Source of the DNA: Pseudomonadota bacterium | GTDB lineage: Bacteria > Pseudomonadota > Alphaproteobacteria > UBA8366 > JADFVY01 | DNA length: 12,231 bases | Direction: 5' to 3' | Assembly: GCA_015222795.1 (NCBI GenBank) | Contig: JADFVY010000322.1 | Coordinates: 1 to 12,231 of the forward strand | Shown: positions 7,020 to 12,231 of the stretch, one piece after another | Numbering within the stretch: position 1 is the first letter of the stretch | Layout of the letters: every line of letters starts with the position of its first letter | Translations under genes and position numbers: made by a program | Notes under the pieces: model-generated | What the model was told of the DNA's origin: nothing | Database searches by the model: none | Seen by the model: only the letters and a program-made list of their open reading frames with translations

Positions 7020-7777
7020 TCGTGCGCGCCCCCCAGGTAGGCTTCCTTGACGACCGGATCCTCGCGAACGTCGCCAGGCAATCCGCTGGCGATGATTTTT
7101 CCACGAGCCAGGACACTAACCTTGTCGGCCAGGCTGAACACAACATGCATATCATGTTCGATGATTATTTTTGTCATGCCGCCCTCCTTGATTTGTTTCA
7201 GCAAATCGATGGTCCGGTTTGTATCGTGCCGCGACATGCCGGCCGTCGGTTCGTCCAGCAACAACAACCGCGGATGCAGGATCAGGCACATGCCCAATTC
7301 AAGACGGCGTTTGTCGCCGCGCGACAGGCTGCCGGCATTCTGGTCTAGATGCTCCTGAAGGCCAACATCCTCGAGAATTTGCTCCGCCTCGTCGCGAATT
7401 TCATTCTGATTCCGTATTCCCTGATAGAAACTAAGCCTGAAGGATCCATCGCGTTTCGCCAGCGCCGGAATCATGACGTTTTCGAGCAATGACAGATCCT
7501 GAAATATTTCCGGAGTCTGGAAAACCCGGGCGACGCCGATCTGCGCGATCTCGTGCGGCTTTTTCCCCGTTAATTCCTGCCGGTCGAAGGTGACTGTCCC
7601 CGAATCCGGCTTCAACCGGCCGACGCAGACGTTCAGCAGGGTCGATTTGCCGGCCCCGTTCGGGCCGATGATAGCGTGCGTCTTGCCTTCTTCCACATGC
7701 AGATTGACATTGACCAGGGCCCGCAGCCCGCCAAAACTCTTTTGGATGCTATCGAGATGGAGCACCAGATTTCCCAT
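7016..7777 (-). CDS. livG: HAAT-family ABC importer ATPase, LivG/UrtD type
   Basis: A 253-residue ATPase with Walker A GPNGAGKST (residues 38-46), Q-loop Gln87 in RVFQTPEIF, Walker B LLLLDEP (171-177) and H-loop His208 in IIIEHDMHVVF. The ABC signature, normally LSGGQ, reads LSRGDKRRLE (151-160): the third position is Arg and the Gln is Asp. Urea transporter UrtD subunits show a comparable departure (LSHGQKQWLE), so this may be a natural subfamily rather than damage. The start at 7777 has GAGGG about 8-9 bases upstream, inside the end of livM's neighbourhood; the gap to livM is 10 bases. A loop at about 108-128 (AKRDGSFRLSFYQGIRNQ) is typical of LivG. It pairs with LivF to drive the LivH/LivM permease. 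Confidence 0.92.
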   Translation of the reverse strand: MGNLVLHLDSIQKSFGGLRALVNVNLHVEEGKTHAIIGPNGAGKSTLLNVCVGRLKPDSGTVTFDRQELTGKKPHEIAQIGVARVFQTPEIFQDLSLLENVMIPALAKRDGSFRLSFYQGIRNQNEIRDEAEQILEDVGLQEHLDQNAGSLSRGDKRRLELGMCLILHPRLLLLDEPTAGMSRHDTNRTIDLLKQIKEGGMTKIIIEHDMHVVFSLADKVSVLARGKIIASGLPGDVREDPVVKEAYLGGAHE

Positions 7778-7787
7778 AAGCCGTCCC

Positions 7788-8939
7788 TCACTCCTCAGTT
7801 TTGTTTTGATGAGAGGAAGACAGGTTTCGCTTTTCCCATATGGAATTCAGCTTGGCGCCAAGCCACTGAAGCCCTTCCACAATGCCGCCGGGCAGCGATA
7901 CCACCACGACCACGAACAGCAGTCCCAGGGTTAGATGCCAGCCGCCGCCGACAAACAGCCCGACGACCTTAACAACGTAGTATTCCAGGCCATCCGGCAG
8001 GAAGCCGAAAATCTGGTGCAGCGTATTGCTGTTGAACGATGAAAAAATATTCTCGAAATACTTGATAAGACCGGCCCCCAATATCGGCCCGACAAGTGTG
8101 CCGACACCGCCCAGAATGGTCATCAATACGACCTCGCCCGAGGCCGTCCACTGCATTCTCTCGGCGCCGGCGAGAGGGTCGGTCACCGCCAGCAGAGATC
8201 CGGCCAGACCGGCGTACATTCCCGATATGACGAATGCCGCCAGCATGTAGGGCCGCACATTCAGGCCGGTATAGTTCATCCGGTTCTGGTTCGACTTGAT
8301 GCCCTTGAGCATCAGCCCGAAGGGCGAGCGGAAAATTCTGAGCGAAATGAAGAAACAGATGATCAGCAGCACGGCGCAGAAGTAGAAACCGGGATAGCCG
8401 CTCATCTTGATGCCGAACAGGTTCGTCGAGGGCAGTCCCTCCCCGGCGACGATATACATGGAATCGATCCAGCGTGGATCGTTAATGGTCAGCTGTAGTC
8501 CGGTTTCGCCATTGGTGATCGGCGTCAACACGGAATAGGCCAGATTGTATGACATCTGAGCGAAGGCCAGGGTCAGGATGGAAAAATAAATCCCCGAACG
8601 CCTGAGACAGATAAAACCGATTACCACCGCCAGGATCGCGGCGAATACAACGCCGAACAGGACGGCCGGAAGGGCGTTCATCGTGAACAGCTTGAATGAC
8701 CAGACCGCCGCATAGGAACCAACGCCAAGAAACGCCGCATGACCGAACGACAGATAACCGGTCAGCCCGAACAGGATATTGAATCCGATGGCGAAAATAC
8801 CATAAATGGCGAATTTCTGCAGCAGATCGGGGTAGGCCGCGCCAAAGGGGATGAGCCAGATCGGCATCAGCAGGACGACCGCGGAAAACACCGCCATAAA
8901 CGACGTGTCGTTGAAAAGCTTCTTTTTTATCTCAGTCAT
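7788..8939 (-). CDS. livM: HAAT-family ABC importer permease, LivM type
   Basis: A 383-residue inner-membrane permease with about ten helices. GLTGYLSFGHAAFLGVGSYA (residues 59-78) is the LivM hallmark. The cytoplasmic coupling loop lies at about 208-227 and ends in YTGLN, where the family usually reads ALGIN. The later GGVGTLVGPILGAGLIKYFEN is also typical. The C-terminus is hydrophilic and charged (about 362-383). The start at 8939 overlaps the livH stop by 8 bases (ATGACTGA), which indicates translational coupling. LivM forms the translocation pore with LivH and contacts the ATPases. The coupling loop lacks the usual acidic residues (IKSNQNRMNY in place of a typical IREDEIAAEA), matching the unusual LivG. 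The substrate is not determined. Confidence 0.92.
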   Translation of the reverse strand: MTEIKKKLFNDTSFMAVFSAVVLLMPIWLIPFGAAYPDLLQKFAIYGIFAIGFNILFGLTGYLSFGHAAFLGVGSYAAVWSFKLFTMNALPAVLFGVVFAAILAVVIGFICLRRSGIYFSILTLAFAQMSYNLAYSVLTPITNGETGLQLTINDPRWIDSMYIVAGEGLPSTNLFGIKMSGYPGFYFCAVLLIICFFISLRIFRSPFGLMLKGIKSNQNRMNYTGLNVRPYMLAAFVISGMYAGLAGSLLAVTDPLAGAERMQWTASGEVVLMTILGGVGTLVGPILGAGLIKYFENIFSSFNSNTLHQIFGFLPDGLEYYVVKVVGLFVGGGWHLTLGLLFVVVVVSLPGGIVEGLQWLGAKLNSIWEKRNLSSSHQNKTEE

Positions 8940-9954
8940 CCATCACACCGGCGCGGCCCATCAACCCGCGGGGACGGGTTAGTAGAATGATTACGGCGAC
9001 CAGGTAAATGATAATCTGGTCTATGCCCGGGAGAATGCTTTTCACCTCGTTCATCGATGCGAATGATTGCACCATCCCAAGCAGGAACCCGGCGGCGACG
9101 GCGCCGCCCAGGGATCCCATCCCGCCGACCACGACAACGATGAAGGACAGCACCAGGAAGTCCATGCCCATGTGGTAATCGGGTGGCAGGATTGGCGTAT
9201 ACATGACCCCCGCCGTGCCCGCGACCACGGCCGCGATGGAGAAGACGATCGTGAAGCGCCGTTCGATATTGATGCCCAGCAGACCAACGGTTTCACGATC
9301 GCGCATGCCCGCGCGAACAACCATTCCATAGGTCGTGAACTTCAAGAAGGCGAAGACGGCGAAAATCGTCAAACCGGAGAAAAGCAGATAGATCAGTCGC
9401 CACCATGGATAAACAAGGGCCTCGCCGAACCCGAACCAGAGCCCGACATTGGCGCTGCCGGAAACGATTTCAGGCGCGGACTGCGGGATGGGGTTGGCGC
9501 CGAAGGCCGCCTTGATCAGTTCCTGAATGACGATCGCCAACCCGAAGGTGACCAGAATTTGATCGGCGTGATTCCGTTTATAGAAATGACGGATCAACCC
9601 TCGCTCCATGGTGTAACCGATCACGAGCATAACGGGAATGGCGACCAGGATCGACAGGGGAACGGCATAATCGATAATCATTTCACCGGTCTCGCCGAAC
9701 CATATTATCAAATAGGGCTCTTCCTTGTAGGCGACGAAAGCGGTGAAGCTTTCATCCTGTACCTTTACGGAAAGAGTCAGCAATTTTTTAAATGTTATGG
9801 CGCAAAACGCGCCGAGCATAAAAATCGCACCATGTGCGAAGTTGACTATGCCCAGGGTGCCGAACACCAGCGTCAGGCCCAGCGCGATCAATGCGTAAGC
9901 GGCGCCTTTATCAAGCCCGTTCAGCAATTGAATTAAAATTGAATCCATCGTCAT
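8932..9954 (-). CDS. livH: HAAT-family ABC importer permease, LivH type
   Basis: A 340-residue inner-membrane permease. ALIALGLTLVFGTLGIVNFA (residues 21-40) followed by HGAIFMLGAF, the loop RAGMRDRETVGLLGINIER, and VVGGMGSLGGAVAAGFLLGM are standard LivH motifs. The segment at about 55-97 between early helices is long and partly charged (QDESFTAFVAYKEEP), so the protein exceeds the roughly 300 residues usual for LivH. ATG 9954 is preferred: AGGGG lies 11 bases upstream, and the ATG two codons later would be still further away. The AGGGG is inside a possible hairpin (9966-9987). The upstream neighbour on the same strand is the binding-protein gene, 108 bases away with a terminator-like hairpin between; livM follows with an 8-base overlap. 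Confidence 0.92.
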   Translation of the reverse strand: MTMDSILIQLLNGLDKGAAYALIALGLTLVFGTLGIVNFAHGAIFMLGAFCAITFKKLLTLSVKVQDESFTAFVAYKEEPYLIIWFGETGEMIIDYAVPLSILVAIPVMLVIGYTMERGLIRHFYKRNHADQILVTFGLAIVIQELIKAAFGANPIPQSAPEIVSGSANVGLWFGFGEALVYPWWRLIYLLFSGLTIFAVFAFLKFTTYGMVVRAGMRDRETVGLLGINIERRFTIVFSIAAVVAGTAGVMYTPILPPDYHMGMDFLVLSFIVVVVGGMGSLGGAVAAGFLLGMVQSFASMNEVKSILPGIDQIIIYLVAVIILLTRPRGLMGRAGVMDD

Positions 9955-9965
9955 TTACCGATACG

Positions 9966-9987
9966 CCCCTGACAAACGGGCCAGGGG
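9966..9987 (-). promoter_or_regulatory. Hairpin covering the livH ribosome binding site
   Basis: On the minus strand CCCCTG (9987-9982) can pair with CAGGGG (9971-9966) across a 10-base loop. The second arm contains AGGGG, the only good ribosome binding sequence before livH. Pairing would hide it. The role is inferred from position; no ligand or trans-acting factor is evident. Confidence 0.45.
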
Positions 9988-10010
9988 ACGTTTTTACAGG
10001 TCGATATGGG

Positions 10011-10047
10011 AAAAATCGGGCTGGCGGCCATCCGCGGCCGCCAGCCC
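10011..10047 (-). terminator. Terminator or attenuator hairpin after the binding-protein gene
   Basis: On the minus strand a perfect 12-bp stem (10047-10036 with 10029-10018; GGGCTGGCGGCC pairing GGCCGCCAGCCC) with a 6-base loop is followed by GATTTTT (10017-10011). It lies 15 bases after the stop of the substrate-binding protein. It looks like an intrinsic terminator allowing partial read-through into livHMGF. Confidence 0.82.
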
Positions 10048-10062
10048 AATGAGGACCTTCGA

Positions 10063-11406
10063 TTAAGGCTTGTAGGGGCCCAATTCACCACCGAAAATTT
10101 TCGGATCGTATTCGACCTGGCTGCGAGGCGTGGTTTCAACAACCTCGAGAAGATCGAACTGCGTACTCGGGTTCTCGTTGCCACGCACGACCAGCACATC
10201 CTTGAAGCACTGGTGATCTTCGGCGCGATATTCGGTTGCGCCATTGCCCATGCCATCGAACTTGAAGCCTTCCAGAGCCTTGATGACTTCCGGCGGGTAG
10301 AAGGTGCCGGCCATTTCACAGGCGTTGGCGTACAGCAGCGTCTGGACGTAACAGGTATGGGCGGCCATCGACGGCGGTGCGCCATATTCGGCGCCGAAGG
10401 ATTTAACGAAAGCCTGCGAGCCCTCGTCCTTGAGCGACCAGTTCCAGTTGGTGGACCCAAGGATACCCTTGATGTTGTCGCCGGCGCCCTGAGCCATCAG
10501 TCGCGAGAACAGCGGAACGACGATTTCGAAGTTCTTGCCGTTGACCTGCTTGTCGCGCAGACCGAACTGAACGGCCTGGGTCAGTGAGTTGATCATATCC
10601 TTGCCATAATGGTTCAGGATCAACACGTCGGCGCCGGAATTCAGAACCGGCGTGATGTACTGCGAGAAGTCACCGGCACCAACCGGTGTCTTGACGGCCG
10701 CCTTGGTTTTCCAGCCGAATCCTTCCGTGAACTGACGCATGGATTCTTCCTGGGTCCAGCCCCAGGTATAATCGGCGGTCAGATGATAGGCGACGCGATC
10801 GGTTCCGTATTCCTTCTTCAAAACCGGTGCCAAAGCCGCGCCCGACATATAGGCGTTAAAGAAATGGCGGAAGCCGTAACGGCGCTTGTCCTTGCCGGTG
10901 GTGTCGTTGGAGTGCGTCAGGCCGGCCATGAAGATGATGCCGGATTCCTGGCAAAGTCCCTGCACGGCGATGGCGACACCCGAGGATGAACCGCCGGTAA
11001 TCATCAGGGCGCCGTCTTTTTCGATCATGCGCTTGGCCGAGGCGCGCGCGGCATCGGACTTGGTCTGTGTGTCGCCTGTCGTAAAGGCGACCTTCTTGCC
11101 CAGAATGCCCTTGCCCGTCAACGATGAGGGCTTGAAGGTGCTCATCATGCCGCCGTCGCCATCGCCGTTAAGATGTTTGACGGCCAGTTTGTAAGCGCGC
11201 AGTTCGTCGGCGCCCTCATCGGCATAGGCGCCGGTTTGCGGAACATTAAAGCCAAGCATTACATTTGCGCTGCTGCCCGGGTCGTTGCGGAACTTTTCGG
11301 CCCATGCGTTACGGGCGAAAAACAATGGCGTGGCGCCAAACGCCGCCGCGCCGGCCGCGCCAAGCTTGAGGGCTTTGCGCCGGTCTAGTTTCTTAATGTC
11401 GGTCAT
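10063..11406 (-). CDS. HAAT-family ABC importer substrate-binding protein, Tat-exported
   Basis: A 447-residue periplasmic protein of the type 1 (Leu/Ile/Val-binding) fold. The N-terminus has twin arginines in DRRKALK (Arg9-Arg10), a hydrophobic Ala/Gly core and a likely cut in AWA|EK after Ala36, so export by Tat is predicted. The mature part opens with NVMLGFNVPQTGAYADEGAD, then KVAFTTGDTQTKSDAARASA, MITGGSSSGVAIAVQGLCQE and YHLTADYTWGWTQEESMRQF, all in family order. The ligand pocket cannot be typed by eye; branched-chain amino acids, amides and urea are all possible. ATG 11406 has AGGAG (minus, 11416-11412) just upstream. It is the first gene of the importer, separated from livH by a terminator-like hairpin that should keep it expressed above the permease. 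An upstream mini-ORF overlaps its start. Confidence 0.92.
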   Translation of the reverse strand: MTDIKKLDRRKALKLGAAGAAAFGATPLFFARNAWAEKFRNDPGSSANVMLGFNVPQTGAYADEGADELRAYKLAVKHLNGDGDGGMMSTFKPSSLTGKGILGKKVAFTTGDTQTKSDAARASAKRMIEKDGALMITGGSSSGVAIAVQGLCQESGIIFMAGLTHSNDTTGKDKRRYGFRHFFNAYMSGAALAPVLKKEYGTDRVAYHLTADYTWGWTQEESMRQFTEGFGWKTKAAVKTPVGAGDFSQYITPVLNSGADVLILNHYGKDMINSLTQAVQFGLRDKQVNGKNFEIVVPLFSRLMAQGAGDNIKGILGSTNWNWSLKDEGSQAFVKSFGAEYGAPPSMAAHTCYVQTLLYANACEMAGTFYPPEVIKALEGFKFDGMGNGATEYRAEDHQCFKDVLVVRGNENPSTQFDLLEVVETTPRSQVEYDPKIFGGELGPYKP

Positions 11407-11428
11407 GGATACTCCTTATCATTTTCAT
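11393..11428 (-). CDS. Upstream mini-ORF overlapping the binding-protein start
   Basis: On the minus strand ATG at 11428, preceded 8 bases upstream by AAGGAGG, opens an 11-codon frame (MKMIRSIHDRH) ending with TAA at 11395-11393. It runs 14 bases into the binding-protein gene in a different frame and contains that gene's own ribosome site. The very good ribosome site suggests it could be translated and affect reinitiation. There is no Leu/Val run as in classic attenuation leaders. It could also be accidental. Confidence 0.35.
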   Translation of the reverse strand: MKMIRSIHDRH

Positions 11429-11469
11429 TATGTTTTCCTCCTTAAGTGGCCACCAACACAAACGCCTCT

Positions 11470-11498
11470 TGTATGCTGAAAGTCTTTATGTATGTCGA
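11470..11498 (-). promoter_or_regulatory. Possible promoter of the importer operon
   Basis: On the minus strand TCGACA (11498-11493) matches five of six bases of TTGACA; 17 bases on lies CATACA (11475-11470), a weak -10. Both lie inside the direct repeats here, roughly 65-90 bases upstream of the binding-protein start. Weakly supported. Confidence 0.3.
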
Positions 11499-11506
11499 AA
11501 GTCTTT
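11470..11506. repeat. Two direct repeats of 18 bp, period 19, upstream of the importer
   Basis: TGTATG-NN-GAAAGTCTTT occurs at 11470-11487 and 11489-11506, identical except for the two middle bases (CT, TC). The 19-bp period is close to two helical turns, as for tandem regulator sites on one DNA face. The likely promoter overlaps them. No matching regulator is encoded in the window. Confidence 0.7.
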
Positions 11507-11608
11507 GTAGCATTTGCACTCAAGGTGGAATTGTGTGCGTTGGATATTCAAGCTCACTGAGCGCAAATTATTAACAAATCGTCTACCTTTTGCAATAACA
11601 ATCTGATT

Positions 11609-11674
11609 GCGCTCCTGTTTTTGCACGGATGCGCTCCTGTTTTTGCACGGATGCGCTCCTGTTTTTGCACGGAT
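11609..11674. repeat. Three perfect tandem 22-bp repeats
   Basis: A 22-bp unit, beginning GCGCTCCTGT and ending TTGCACGGAT, is repeated exactly at 11609-11630, 11631-11652 and 11653-11674. Length and period are like replication iterons or multi-site regulator arrays, but no Rep gene or DnaA-box cluster is seen. GCAAT (11592-11596) and ATTGC (11606-11610) form an inverted pair at the left edge. The region is non-coding, between the importer and the hydrolase; the repeats may also be plain slippage. Confidence 0.9.
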
Positions 11675-11706
11675 ATGGAAGCCCCTGCCTGGTGGTGGTG
11701 TTAATA

Positions 11707-11741
11707 GCGCGGTAATTCGGCCGGTTCCCGAAACTCCGCGC
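11707..11741 (-). terminator. Two-part stem-loop downstream of the hydrolase gene
   Basis: GCGCGG (11707-11712) pairs with CCGCGC (11736-11741); inside, after a symmetric 3x3 internal loop, TTCGG (11716-11720) pairs with CCGAA (11728-11732) around a 7-base loop. It begins 32 bases after the stop of the minus-strand hydrolase. No U-tract follows, so a Rho-independent role is uncertain; it may be an RNA 3' structure. Confidence 0.4.
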
Positions 11742-11773
11742 CGGTCGCGATGTCATCCATCGCCGCTCTCCGG

Positions 11774-12231
11774 TTACGCCAGCCTGGCCTCGAAGAACGC
11801 CACCGTCCGCGACCAGGCCAGTTCCGCCGCCGCCTTGTCGTGACGCGGCGTGGTGTCGTTGTGGAAGCCGTGATTGACGTCGGGATATATATGGGCGGTG
11901 TAGTCCTTGCCATTGGCCTTCAGCGCCGCCTCATAGTCGGGCCAGCCCTTGTTGACCCGCCCGTCCAGCCCGGCGTAATGCAGCAACAGCGGCGCCTGGA
12001 TTTTCGCCACGTCGTCGCCCTTGGGCTGGCGGCCATAGAACGGGACCGAGGCCGCCAGGTCGGGCAGGCGCACCGCCATGGCGTTGCAGACACCGCCGCC
12101 ATAGCAGAATCCCACCGCACCGACCTTGCCGTTGGAATTCGTATCCGCCGCCAGATGTTCATAAGCGGCGATGAAGTCCTCGGTCAGCTTGCCCTTGTCG
12201 AGGGTCTTTTGCATCGCCTTGCCTTCGTCGT
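11774..12231 (-). CDS. Dienelactone hydrolase family protein, 5' part cut by window edge
   Basis: An open minus-strand frame enters from the right edge and ends at TAA 11776-11774; the first visible residues are DEGKAMQKTLDKGK, so the ATG at 12214 is internal and not the start. About 152 codons are visible. All three parts of the alpha/beta-hydrolase triad of dienelactone hydrolases are present: the Cys nucleophile in GFCYGGG, Asp in HYAGLDGRVNKG and His in PDVNHGFHND. The C-terminus TTPRHDKAAAELAWSRTVAFF is typical of the YghX-like branch of the family, whose members hydrolyse lactones or esters but mostly have no assigned substrate. About 80-130 N-terminal residues, possibly with an export signal, lie outside. 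It diverges in role from the importer and is probably a separate unit; a stem-loop follows it. Confidence 0.9.
   Translation of the reverse strand, partial: DEGKAMQKTLDKGKLTEDFIAAYEHLAADTNSNGKVGAVGFCYGGGVCNAMAVRLPDLAASVPFYGRQPKGDDVAKIQAPLLLHYAGLDGRVNKGWPDYEAALKANGKDYTAHIYPDVNHGFHNDTTPRHDKAAAELAWSRTVAFFEARLA

Larger units (their letters stand above)
11407..11773. other. Non-coding regulatory region between hydrolase and importer
   Basis: This 367-bp stretch has no convincing gene apart from the mini-ORF. Near the importer it is clearly AT-richer than its surroundings. It holds, from the importer side, the mini-ORF and ribosome site, the 19-bp-period repeats with a possible promoter, an inverted pair GCAAT-N9-ATTGC, three 22-bp repeats and the stem-loop behind the hydrolase. 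An open plus-strand frame across the repeats (11607-11843) has no credible start or family likeness. Confidence 0.7.

Noticed and set aside
9067..9936. Long plus-strand frame opposite livH
   Set aside because: Hydrophilic mirror image of a membrane protein gene, with no ribosome site.
11609..11674. CRISPR array or plasmid replication origin
   Set aside because: The 22-bp repeats are directly adjacent with no spacers and no cas genes, and there is no Rep gene, DnaA-box cluster or AT-rich unwinding block that would support an origin.
11607..11843. Plus-strand 78-codon frame across the 22-bp repeats
   Set aside because: It has only a TTG start with no ribosome site, is repetitive because of the DNA repeats, and runs into the hydrolase gene on the opposite strand.

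Overview
The window is GC-rich, tightly packed bacterial chromosome, with in-frame stop/start overlaps and 8-14 bp gene overlaps. Gene families and codon bias suggest an alphaproteobacterium (Rhodospirillales-like), but there is no rRNA or marker gene to confirm this. No tRNA, rRNA, CRISPR array, insertion sequence or phage gene was seen.

Left part (1-3385). The C-terminal end of a fatty acyl-AMP ligase overlaps a PaaI-type hotdog thioesterase (plus strand). Facing them on the minus strand is a two-gene unit: an AEC-family (auxin efflux carrier) permease whose stop overlaps the start of a DUF6817/TPR protein. A small NTF2-like (SnoaL/lumazine-binding-like) protein follows, also minus, and diverges from the next operon.

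Middle (3483-6219). An OmpR/PhoB-type response regulator and its HAMP/HisKA histidine kinase are translationally coupled (ATGA). After a 128-bp gap with two hairpins and a possible promoter comes the most unusual gene here: a 95-residue exported protein. Its predicted mature part is one quarter cysteine, is built on Asn-Pro-Cys triplets, and ends in four near-identical 27-bp units. A strong intrinsic terminator closes the region. The arrangement suggests, but does not prove, that the two-component system controls an extracytoplasmic metal- or redox-active peptide.

Right part (6297-11406, minus strand). This is a complete high-affinity amino-acid/amide-type ABC importer (HAAT family): a Tat-exported binding protein, then LivH, LivM, LivG and LivF. 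A hairpin with a U-tract lies between the binding-protein gene and livH, and a second hairpin would cover the livH ribosome binding site. Both fit reduced permease expression relative to the binding protein. The substrate cannot be read from sequence; LivG's altered ABC signature recalls UrtD-type subunits.

The 367-bp AT-richer region upstream of the importer (11407-11773) holds an upstream mini-ORF, a pair of 19-bp-period direct repeats, three perfect 22-bp tandem repeats and a two-part stem-loop. A 5'-truncated dienelactone hydrolase family gene (minus) ends the window.
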